Made by a program: the position numbers and the translations under genes. The notes under the pieces are model-generated. The model saw only the letters and a list, made by a program, of their open reading frames with translations, was not told the DNA's origin and did not search any database. Shown here piece after piece: positions 23,484 to 33,060 of a DNA stretch of 64,000 nt; position 1 is the stretch's first letter, and every line of letters begins with the position of its first letter. The DNA comes from Pycnopodia helianthoides (lineage: Eukaryota > Echinodermata > Asteroidea > Forcipulatida > Asteriidae), in assembly GCA_032158295.1 (NCBI GenBank), contig CM063247.1, positions 8,746,675 to 8,810,674 of the forward strand, given 5' to 3'.

Positions 23484-24845
23484 CTAAATTCTTGCTGTGC
23501 TTTCCGATTTGACTTTGATGTTACAATCAAGCTGATGAAGTCAGAAATCAGCTTACTTGAACAAGGATTGTATTCAAAACTAGCATAAGAACAATTTCAC
23601 TTTATTGATGCTACCACTGCTAGGGAATTCTTCAGGGTCATAATTGAAGTTACTGAGCTTCCTCCATAATAACATTGTTTCAGAATATATCTTCTTAAAA
23701 GTATAAGTTAGAGTGATAGATAAGATCAGTATGCAAGTATCGCATAATAGACATACTCATTGATGGCACCTTTGGCAACACATAATGAGCCTTCCAGAAC
23801 CTGTAACCAAGGTAAAGGCATCACTTGAGCAGTCTTGGCTACAAATCACTTTTTCGTCGTCGTAGAACCTTAATCTTATAAGATATAGGCCTTCCAATAC
23901 AGGCATAGTTGTCAGTTTATACTAAAGCCATCTTCATTGATGAGGGTTCAGAAGTACTAAATTCTTGCTGTGCTTTCCATTTTGACTTTGTTGTTACAAT
24001 CAAGCTGATGAAGTCAGAAATCAGCTAACTTGAACAAGGATTGTAATCAAAACTAGCATAAGAATCATTTCACTTTATTGATGCTTCCACTGCTAGGGAA
24101 TTCCTCAGGATCATAATTGAAGTTACCGAGCTTCCTCCAAAATAACATTGTTTTAGAATATATCTTCTTAAAAAGTATAAGTTAGAGTGATAGATAAGAT
24201 CAGTATGCAAGTATCGCATAATTGACATACCATCATTGAACACATTATGAGCCTTCCAGAACCTATAACCAAGGTAAAGGCCTCACTTGAGCAGTCTTGG
24301 CTACAAATCACTTTTTCCTCGTCGTAGAACCTGATTCTTCTTATAAGTTAAAGACATTCCCATACAGGCATAGTTGTCAGTATAAACTAAAGCCATCTGC
24401 ATTGATGAGGATTAAGAAGTACTAAATTCTTGCTGTGCTTCCCGTTTTGACTTTGATGTTACAATCAAGCTGATGAAGTCAGAAATCAGCTAACTTGAAC
24501 AAGAATTGTATTTAAAACTAGCGTAACAACCATTTCACTTTAATGATGCTACCACTGCTAGGTAATTCCTCGGGGTCATAATTGAAGTTATTGAGCTTCC
24601 TCCAATACTCTGAGATGCTGAAGATAACATAATATTGTTTCAGAATATATCTTCTTACAAGTATAAGTAGGAGTAATAATAAGATCAGTATGCAAGTATC
24701 ACATAATCAACAGACCATCATTGATGGCACCTTTGGCAACACAGGTAATGAGCCTTCCAGAACCTGTAACCAAGGTAAAGGCCTCACTTGACAGTCTCAG
24801 CTACAAATAACTTTTTCTCTTTTGTAGAACCTAATTCTTTTAATC

Positions 24846-25204
24846 AATCTTATGCTTTTGAGTCACTCACCACCAAGGTTCTCCATTTAAAGTTGAAAAT
24901 TACAAACATACTGGCAAAGTCCAAATTCCGTTGAGAGAAGACAACGAGACAATAACAATGAGTTCCACATCAGTTAGAAAGCTGCATAACACTTGCGTTG
25001 GAAAGTCATTGCTGACGAGTACTTTATATTATGATTATTTAGAGAAATTACTTCCTTGGACCAAACATTTTTTACTAGATATAAAGTTAAATACATCACA
25101 GAGGAAGTTATATTACATACAAGGAAGCCCAATCAGAGGCCGATGAAAGGTTTAAAGTATGGTGCTGCTATTTAAAAATAAAACAATGGCATTATACACT
25201 TAGT
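24846..25204. other. Unassigned spacer
   Basis: Contains a 71-codon frame (24931-25146, plus) with no recognisable domain and no splice or promoter evidence. Nothing else is seen. Confidence 0.35.
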
Positions 25205-25500
25205 GATACTGCGTGTCATGGCCAAGCATTTAAGAGCTCAGGACACAATTTATGTTGTTTCTGATCAGCAGAGGATGGGCTTGTGTTTCGATCATAATAC
25301 TTGTGTCCTTAAAGCAAGACACTTAACCATTATTGCTTCGTCCTTACGTAGGCTCCGTGTGTTGTGTAATGCACAAAAAAGAACCTAGTAACACTTTTTG
25401 CTAAGAGAAGAGGTTTGCCCTGGTGTTTCTGGCAATGAATGCTGAATGCACCCAAAGCAAGTACCTTGTAAACCGCAAAAATGTGCTTCATAAATCAAAT
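25205..25500 (+). mobile_element. tRNA-derived SINE (decayed copy)
   Basis: The head GTGTCATGGCCAAGCATTTA resembles a tRNA 5' half with an A box (compare TGGCCGAGCGGTTAAG in Leu/Ser-type tRNAs). A degraded B-box region (GTGTTTCGATCATAA) follows at about 25285-25300. The body contains CTTAAAGCAAGACACTTAAC and TTGTGTAATGCAC and ends near CTTGTAAACCGC. I recognise this layout from echinoderm SINEs, from memory only. The short frame at 25203-25388 is not a gene. Confidence 0.65.
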
Positions 25501-26544
25501 CAAAACAATCAAAAACCAGTCCAAAATGTTTATTTTTGTTAAAGCGCCATGATTACCTTATTTGCAGATACATGCACTATATAAGACTATTTACTTTTAA
25601 AAGAGAATTCTACTTTTTTACTTCATTTTATACACAGGAGATGTTGGTGGCCTTGCCAAATCTCACATGAAATTTTGCTAGATTCATGAGTTCATTATGT
25701 ATATATTTTTTTGATTCCATTCGCACAAACAATATCCTATAATCTGAAACCTACAACTAAGTCACAGCCTGAATCTTAACATTTACCTAAGCACTGGATC
25801 TAAACCTACATATTCATCTAAAAACTACAACTAAGTATCAATCCTAAATTAAAACCTTCATAAGAATAACTCCTTTACATAAGCACTCAACCTAAAACCT
25901 ACATGTACACCTCAACTACAACTAAGTATTTACCCAACCATAAAATATTGCATTTCTTCCGGTTAAAACATTTATAAAAAAAATTGCACATATCTGGTTT
26001 AAAGTTTTTAAAAACTGTCCGTGTTGTCATTTTATGAATGATCCAAATAAAGGATTAAAAGCATAAACAAAAATATAGCACAAAATATGTTAACAATTTA
26101 AAATCTGATATGAATAGTGTCAGTTTAAGAATGATGCAAACCAAAAACATTGCTCATAAAACATTGCTCATAAAAGGCTTAAAAGTTTAAAAACTGGAAC
26201 AAATATTTAAGAATAATGCGATAAAAAGGTACAAAAAAAACAAATAAATTTTATTGTCAGTTAAAAATATAATCGGCTAAAAAATGTAAAAACATTGCAC
26301 TTAATCAGCGGCATAGCCAGGATAATTTTCACAGGGCATTGCTTCTCAGTGGGTCCTGAGTGGCCATTGTTTTTACAGGTGGGGTCGCAACTTATTTTCC
26401 GCAGCATATTTCATCAATTGCACAGTATTTAACCAATCAATTAAGTGTATTCGCAATCATGAGTAGTGTGCAGAGATATTATGTGCTTCTCATCTGTACT
26501 GTAATGCTATGCTACAGTACAGTAAACATGTAATACTATTTGGA
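25501..26544. other. Unassigned A-rich region
   Basis: No gene. Imperfect short repeats of CCTACAACTAAGTA-type words lie between about 25745 and 25935, and ACATTGCTCATAAAA is directly duplicated near 26150-26175. At 26307-26326 there is a transposon-end-like CAGCGGCATAGCCAGGAT; a matching inverted end is found only at about 27284-27299, with no matching flanking octamers. Confidence 0.4.
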
Positions 26545-26735
26545 TTATCCATACACTGATGTGAGAATTGCGATGTATACTCAGTACTTTCCCGAGTTCA
26601 GTCAGAAAAAAATCAACGGCGCCTGTGGATTTTTTTTTCACTGGAGTGCAGGCAAATTACTTGGATGGTATCGGAACAAGCAACCTTTTACATTCTAGAG
26701 CAGATGTCTAACCACTAGACCACCGATATTTCCTG
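26545..26735 (-). mobile_element. tRNA-derived SINE, minus orientation
   Basis: Read on the minus strand, the head has a tRNA-like A box (GTGGTCTAGTGGTTAGACA) and a B-box-like GTTCCGATACC. A tail follows with CCACAGGCGCCGTTG, CTCGGGAAAGTACTGAG and CACATCAGTGTATGGA. This order of parts matches tRNA-headed SINEs I associate with echinoderms. The copy is degraded and cannot be a functional tRNA. Confidence 0.6.
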
Positions 26736-26835
26736 GTAGCTGGGGGCAGTTCAAATTCTATATTTTAGCAGTAAGTACCGCAACAATTTAATTAACAGAT
26801 GTTAAATTTGCATCGGGGATAAAGACTATTTCATT

Positions 26836-26960
26836 TTACCCATACACTGATGTGAATAAAGACTTTCCCAAGTCCTGTAAACAAATATATCCTCATGTAT
26901 ATTACTCGGGTGGTCTTTCAACTAGAATAAAAAGAATTTCCGGTAGCTAGAAGCAATCTG
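26836..26960 (-). mobile_element. Second, partial SINE tail
   Basis: CCATACACTGATGTGA and ACTTTCCCAAGTCCTGTAAAC repeat the tail of the SINE at 26545-26735 in the same orientation, without a recognisable tRNA head. It is a 5'-truncated second copy lying about 290 bp from the first. Confidence 0.55.
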
Positions 26961-27302
26961 AATACTCATTTCAGCAGCGGGTTACGCAACAATATAAAAG
27001 ATTTTGAAAACACAAAGGCATGATGCAAACCCTAACCTTGAGGGGTATTCATTGATACTCTTGACAAGAAGCGCATTTGACTGGTTAAATACTTCGCAAT
27101 TGACAAAGTATGCTGCAGTAAAAATCATGGCGAGGTTGTGTCGTGCTTATCTTCATAGCTCTCCTATCCTTTTGTGGAGGGCAATACATATGTATCTGTT
27201 TTTTACCTCTGGGACTGGGAAGGGGGGACTGGGAAGGGGGCACTAGAAATATGTGTGGGGAAGCACAAGCCTCCTTTAAGCCCCCTTGGCTACGCCACTG
27301 AG

Positions 27303-27480
27303 CTAAAAACATTTGAATTGCACTTGATTTGTATTGCACTGAGTTAAACAAATTAAAAATATTGCACTTATACGGGTATTTGTATTGCACACGTGATGAT
27401 TGTGTTTCACATAATTGCTTTCTATTGCACCTATTGGACATTGCACTATAATAAGTATTGCACATGAACGGAGCAGGGCC
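27303..27480. repeat. Cluster of seven ATTGCAC words
   Basis: ATTGCAC occurs at 27317, 27333, 27361, 27384, 27424, 27440 and 27457 (start positions); five of the seven are TATTGCAC. Spacing is irregular (16-40 bp), so this is not a clean tandem repeat. Further single copies lie at 25983 and 26294. See findings for the microRNA-seed interpretation. Confidence 0.85.
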
Positions 27481-27482
27481 TT

Positions 27483-29712
27483 GTGTTTTGTAATGGAAGA
27501 CCTCGGCAATCACAATTTATAGACTTGGTAGACTTTGAGAATGATGAGCTTAATGCAGCCAATGAAGACACTGGAACCGACTCCATCTCAGTCCAAATGA
27601 AGAAAACATCAATCATGCAATACCCCGGGTCCAGAGTCAGGTCAGCAGGGCTGAGACAAAAATACATCCCTCAGGTCTCTCTAAAGAGATCAGCAAGTGG
27701 TAGCAACTTCAATTACTCCAATGCACAAGATGTGTTGACCAAAGACCTGAATGAGGTGAAGACAGTTGATCCAGGTCTTCCCTCTCCTGAGAGGAACGGA
27801 CTCCATGTAACTTCCAGGTGACTCAATGCTTGCAGACTCATGTCAGGAATGAAGTAGTCTATGCAAACCGCAGCCTAGCTGTTGGCAGGCCGAACTTGCG
27901 GTAGATGACTGTGGACTAGTGACTGAGAAACCATCCTCCCAGGCACCAACTGTCCCTTCCAGTAAATGCGCCACAAAGACCCTGAAAGGTCATGAGCCAG
28001 CGAAGCCTATCAAAGGTGGAATGATGATCCAGTTGCCTTGTACATGACGCGGATCACATGCCTTTCCAAAGAATCTGAGTCCTTGATGAGTTTCTCACAC
28101 CCCTACTTCCAGAAGTACAAATCAGAATACCCCATCACACATGTAAAAAAACATGCCACCCTCAAGGAAACCTCAAAACAAACAATTCAAACTCCTACAC
28201 CAAGTAAACTTCCAAATGCTCAACACCAAATCGGCATGGTAACAGAAAATCAAAGGAACAGGAAATGAAAAATACTCCGCTACTCCATGCATAAAGAGAG
28301 AACAAAAGAATAAATGACATCAAAGGATCCTCCCCAGCCAACCATTCCTTCGGATCCGGGTTTCATCAGCGGTAAGCAGAGGTCTAGATAAAAACTCGAT
28401 GCCTAAGCAATGGCTGAAGCGAACCACACACACTCTCAGCCCTGTGGATGGAAATTGCCTCCTTAGTTCCCAGGACTAATGTACCAGTAAGAGTTATCAC
28501 AATATATCTAGCAAATTCAAAGGGTCTGTATGTAGATTATTTTGATTTTGAAACGTGCTGGTGGAATGAAGCTATTGAAGATGTTTGTATGCAAGTTAAA
28601 CATAGAGATCAGTGGTTACATAAAGCTGTCGATACAAAGCATACCAATATCCAGCATACTCTAAAAAGAACAACACATTGACGGGCCCTTCAATATGCCT
28701 TTCTCAAGACAGCTGCAACTAGATAAAGGTATGCTGGCATGCCTCTGTATCAGCTCCATGTCCCCAGTGATCTCCATGTTGAACTCACACCCAACCAACC
28801 TCAACAGCACCATTCCACCAGCTGAGTTCCTTGATACCCCCCAAAAATTGTAAAAGCCCGCCCCTTTGACTTTACAAAAAATATCATAATAAGTCTTACT
28901 GATACATAAATCAAAGAAACTAAACAGGCACTTTCTCCCCACAGTTCAAAAAGTGCAGTTGAACGCCAACCACGTTAAAGGTAAGCCTCTATCCTCTCTC
29001 AGATTGCCCCCGAAGAGTCCTTTCCTAGAAATGGCCAACCAGAACATCTCCCTCTCCGCCACTCACCCCTCATTTCTCCCCTACACACAGAATAGGAAGT
29101 ACGTACCATCATTGCCCTACTCCTTTCCGATAGTCTTCACCACGCCTTTCCGTAGAAGCAGTGCTGGCATTCAGTTGCCCACTCATTGCAGAAATTCTCA
29201 CTGTCTGAGCTGAGCCCCCCGATCATGACACATTCATTCACACATGAAACAAAGCACCCCTCAGTATACTCCCTTCCGCAAGAATGTCAGAAACGCAAGA
29301 AGCAAACAGATTACGATGAAAAGCCATGCCATCGTTGCCATAATACAAAACAAGAGGATACATGATTCCACAATCTCAAGGCTCTTAGCTCATGCACCCC
29401 CAGGCGTCAGAGGGCCACATTTACCGGCAAGGTTCAGCCAGCCCTGGGCAGGTGATTTCTCTAAGCCACTGTCTCACAGTCATCCCCGCAAGCACGACCC
29501 ATCAACAGCTAGGCTGCAGTTTGCTGACTACCCACTCCTGGCATGATTCTGCAGGCAGAGAGTCACATGGAAGCCCATGGAGTACGTTTCTCTCAGCAGA
29601 GAGAAGGCTTGGATCAAGTGCCTTCACTTCATTCAGCTCGATGATCAACACATCCTGGACATTGCAGCAATTGAAGATGCTATCACAGGTTGATCTCTTT
29701 AGAGTGTTATAG
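27483..29712 (+). pseudogene. Protein-like fragments, unrecognised (possible decayed gene or element)
   Basis: Composition becomes less AT-rich here and several plus-strand frames look protein-like rather than random: 27483-27821 (112 codons, containing DFENDELNAANEDTGTDS), 28038-28268, 28448-28681 (containing YVDYFDFETCWWNEAIEDVC), 28953-29213 and 29392-29712. Just before 28448 another frame reads TLSPVDGNCLLSSQD, a GNCLL word reminiscent of OTU-type proteases, but no catalytic set is visible. The frames change phase and are separated by stops, so they would need introns or represent decay. I cannot name a family, and the intergenic parts are not clearly intronic. Confidence 0.3.
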
Positions 29713-29956
29713 AGGAATGTACTTTGGTCTCAACTCTGTCTCTTTCCTGACTCTGGTTGCATTGCATGAATGGTGTTTTCTTCATAAGGATCTGTGATGG
29801 AAAAGGTTGCCTGATGCCTCCACTAACAACACATGACACTCATCATTCTTAAAGAGATGTTTACCAAGTCCCAAACCACCCACCCAAATGTTAAAAAGAA
29901 TCTTTACTTTTTATGTGATTTTTTTGCCGAGGGCCCATTGTACTGTAGGCCTTGGG
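29713..29956. other. Unassigned spacer
   Basis: No feature recognised between the last protein-like frame and the first hairpin core. Confidence 0.4.
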
Positions 29957-30015
29957 CTGGCATGGGCAGGGGCGACCACTCCCTGGGATAGTTCAAGCAT
30001 TACTATCCTGCTACC
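29957..30015 (+). repeat. Two-hairpin core, copy 1
   Basis: Begins CTGGCATGGGCAGGGGCGA and ends ACTATCCTGCTACC. The CAGGG/CCCTG arms (9-nt loop) and the GGATAGT/ACTATCC arms (9-nt loop) can form two adjacent stem-loops. The flanks are AT-rich and not shared with the other copies. Confidence 0.8.
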
Positions 30016-30346
30016 TCCAACATTAAAATTTAGTTAACTAGCAATTTTTTAGAAAGTGGGGAAATGCAGGTATTTTTTTACCTATACATTCTTCTTAATC
30101 CCATTTGAGACACTAATTCTATCAATGTAATGATAATGGTAATTGGATTTTTTTTAAACTTTTTTATTATTAAAACTTGTCTACGTAATTTAAACACCCA
30201 CATAAAACTAATTAGTTCTAAGAAGGATAAGACTGGCTCACAAAATATAAAAACAAACTACACATTAAAAAAAATAAAACTGTACAATGTGTTATTAAAA
30301 CAAATTTGTGCAAAAAATGGTATCTTTATATGTAAGCTTGTACGCT

Positions 30347-30413
30347 TCTGTGACTGGCATGGGCAGGGGCGTTCACTCCCTGGGATAGTTCCAGCTCAAC
30401 TATCCTGCTACCC
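30347..30413 (+). repeat. Two-hairpin core, copy 2
   Basis: Begins TCTGTGACTGGCATGGGC. CAGGG/CCCTG and an 8-bp GGATAGTT/AACTATCC stem are both intact; loop bases differ from copy 1. It ends CTGCTACCC. Confidence 0.8.
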
Positions 30414-30771
30414 TTCCATGTTTTAAAAGTAAACAAAATGAGGTGCTTTAAATAACCTGTCGGCTAATGATTGAACTATTTGATTGATGCATTCTTTGTA
30501 AATCAAGGTGTGACTTTTTTCTTTAAAAATGGTTGGATATTGCAATAAAACCCTAAACTTTTGAGAAACTGTGGCATAAAATGTAACAATACAAAACAAA
30601 CAAGTGTTTTTAAAATGTTACAAATGAATCTACAAAATAGTTTAAGAAACAGCTCTCAAACTATTAAAATTACTTAATTGATAGCTGTTACTCATAACAA
30701 TTAACAAATTAAAATTATTTGAACAGTCTAGATTTTTTTCTTTTCAAACTGCAACATCAAGCCTGGTTGGG

Positions 30772-30837
30772 TCTGTGACTAGCATGGGCAGGGGCGACCA
30801 CTCCCTGGGATAGTCCAGGTCAACTATCCTGCTACCC
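30772..30837 (+). repeat. Two-hairpin core, copy 3
   Basis: TCTGTGACTAGCATGGGC start. CAGGG/CCCTG is intact and the second stem is GGATAGT/ACTATCC with changed loop bases (CCAGGTCA). It ends CTGCTACCC. Confidence 0.8.
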
Positions 30838-31328
30838 AGCAGCATTAAAACTTGATAATAAATAGAAAATAAAAAACGTGAAGTACTTAATTGACATGCA
30901 CTTATCAAAGTTAAGAAACGACCTTACATGCGTTATTTAACTGGTAGGTGTTACACATTGGAAAAGTTCAATTAATTTTGTACATTTGCAATCTCTTTAG
31001 AATCAGTTGTGACTTTATTCCTTAACGGCTTTTAGTCTTCCGTGTTTAGTTATAAAAATGTTAATAATCTGTGCTTATTTTTAAAAATCATTAAAAGTAG
31101 TTTTTCAACAAAATCACTAATAAAAACAAATCCTACAGTAGAGACTTCAAGGAAACAGATACATGCTTTATGTTTCATATATTTTAGCACTTTTGTTTGT
31201 GAAATTTTCACCTCTTTACTAGGACTTCAGGTACTCATTTCAGGCAGTAACTGAATTTAAGTGTAATTTTTACCACTGTTTAATTGATATAGCTGTTACA
31301 GTCAAAAATCGATGAAAGTCTTTTTGGA

Positions 31329-31395
31329 TCTGTGACTGGCATGGGCAGGGGCGATCACTCCCTGGGATAGTTTTGAGCTTAACTACCCTGCTACC
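31329..31395 (+). repeat. Two-hairpin core, copy 4
   Basis: TCTGTGACTGGCATGGGC start. CAGGG/CCCTG is intact. The second stem is GGATAGTT/AACTACCC, with one A-C mismatch. It ends CTGCTACCC. Confidence 0.8.
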
Positions 31396-31779
31396 CTAGC
31401 TATTTTTAAAGAAACATGATAATTGACACTCGATAAGTAAATGGTAACTTCAGTAAAATGGAGTTTGGAAGGTATTTACGTAACATGGACAACTTGCATT
31501 CTACCATCAATGTTTTCCGTGCTTCAATAACTATGTTTTTAGATGTTAATATGTAGTCACAAATAGTTCATGGTTAACAGAAAAGTTTTTGTCAAAGTTT
31601 TCTAAAATTGGTTAATCCAGATCTAAATGGATTTCAACAGGCCCTAAGAGATGTTCTTTACCCATTTTAAAATGTGTGTGTTATTCAACAGAAAAAAATG
31701 TTTTCAGTTAAAATGCAGCTGACATAAACTGATAACATAATAATTTGGGTATCTGTGGAAGGCCAAGTTTGGGACATTT

Positions 31780-31841
31780 GATGGCATGGGAAGGGGCGCC
31801 CATTCACTTTAAATAATTCCCAAATATATATCCTGCTACCC
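31780..31841 (+). repeat. Two-hairpin core, copy 5 (diverged)
   Basis: GATGGCATGGGAAGGGGCG at the start and TATCCTGCTACCC at the end identify the same core, but the middle has changed and neither stem is preserved. Confidence 0.65.
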
Positions 31842-31939
31842 TACAAAATGTATATTAAGTGAGCTGACGTCTAAATTATAGAAATGTAACTTTAAGCTAC
31901 TTCCTGGTTCTTTGCATTAAGCCTTTACACTAATAGAAC

Positions 31940-33060
31940 CACAAAAGCTACATTTTGGTCCTCAACAATGGTCCTCAACATACACACATTTTTAGTAGGC
32001 TTTATGCTGGTAATTCTTATCCACACTTTAAGATCTCAAGATTTTTTCAACTACAGCTATGTTTTTTCTTTTGGCCATAGCAAAACAATCTTGGCAACAA
32101 ATGGCCTAATTTTTGGGTAATGGAATCACTGGTCTTTAACATACACACATTTTTGATAGGCCTTATGCTGGTATTCCTTACCCACACTTTAAGATCTCAA
32201 GATCTTTCGTACTACCTAAAAACTATCTTGGCTACAAATGGCCTAATTTTTGTGCAATGGAGTCACTGGTCCTTAACATACACACTTTTCAGTAGGCTTT
32301 ATGCTGGTATTCCTTTTTCACATTTTAAAATCTCAAGATCTTTCTTACACATGTATGGTCATTGCAAAAACAATCTCAGCTACAATAGGCCTCATTTTTG
32401 TGCGATTGGAATCACTGGTCCTTAGCATACACGCATTTTAAGTAGGCTTTTAAATATGCTGGTACTCCTCATCCACACTTTAAGATCTCAAGATCTTTCT
32501 TACTACATGTACATTTTTTTCTAATGGTTAAAAGCAAACCAGTATTGGGTACAAATGGCCTAAATTTTGTCGATGGAATCAATGGTCTCTAACATACACA
32601 TATTTTTAGTAAGCCTTATGCTGGTATTCTCTCAAGATCTATCTTACTGCGTGCATGTTTTTTCTAATGGTTTCCTGGTCTGTCATGGCAAAACTGTCTC
32701 AGCTACTAATGGCCTAATTTTTGTGCGATGGGATTACTGGTCCTAACTATTTATACTTGTTTAGTAGGCTTCATGCTTGTAATCCTTATTCATACTCAAG
32801 TTTCTCAATATTTATGAGAAATAGAAAACTTCCATGTGTTTTCTCTCACGATATCTTGATATGGCGTTGCAAAGCCATCTTGACGACTAAGTGCATCATT
32901 TTTTGTGATGGAATCAATGGTACTTGATTTACAAGTTTCTAGTGGGCTTTATTCTGGTCTCCCTTATACACACTAAAAGATATCATGAACTTTGATACTA
33001 TGTTTTCTCTAACGATCTCACGGTCCGTTCTGAAAACATCACCTTGACTAGTTTGTGATT
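31940..33060. repeat. Diverged tandem repeat, ~155 bp unit, about 7 copies
   Basis: Related blocks with CATACACACATTTTTAGTAG, CTTTATGCTGGTATTC and AATGGCCTAATTTTTGTG recur at intervals of roughly 140-180 bp (landmarks near 31981, 32140, 32277, 32427, 32594, 32747 and 32928). Divergence increases to the right, and the last unit is barely recognisable. Short frames within (32120-32425, 32721-32927) are repeat-derived. Confidence 0.8.

Larger units (their letters stand above)
20108..24845. repeat. Satellite B: ~475-bp tandem array, about 10 units
   Basis: GAGCCTTCCAGAACCT recurs near 20473, 20942, 21420, 21899, 22360, 22837, 23314, 23787, 24249 and 24750, giving spacings of 461-501 bp. Two adjacent units (about 22660-23095 and 23137-23572) appear base-for-base identical over about 430 bases, so at least one duplication is very recent. 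Three units share a 16-nt shortening next to CATCATTGAACACATTATG. Two units (near 20500 and 20970) carry AAAGCTTGGCC where the others have AAAGGCC. On the minus strand the unit has the look of an exon plus intron (see the three entries below). Edges are truncated units. Confidence 0.93.

Noticed and set aside
26307..27299. A ~1-kb hAT element bounded by CAGCGGCATAGCC and GGCTACGCCACTG
   Set aside because: The ends are inverted with respect to each other, but the flanking 8-mers do not match and SINEs fill much of the interior; two separate decayed ends are equally likely.
27085..27513. 142-codon minus-strand frame
   Set aside because: It spans a transposon end, G-rich low-complexity DNA and the ATTGCAC cluster; no protein-like pattern.
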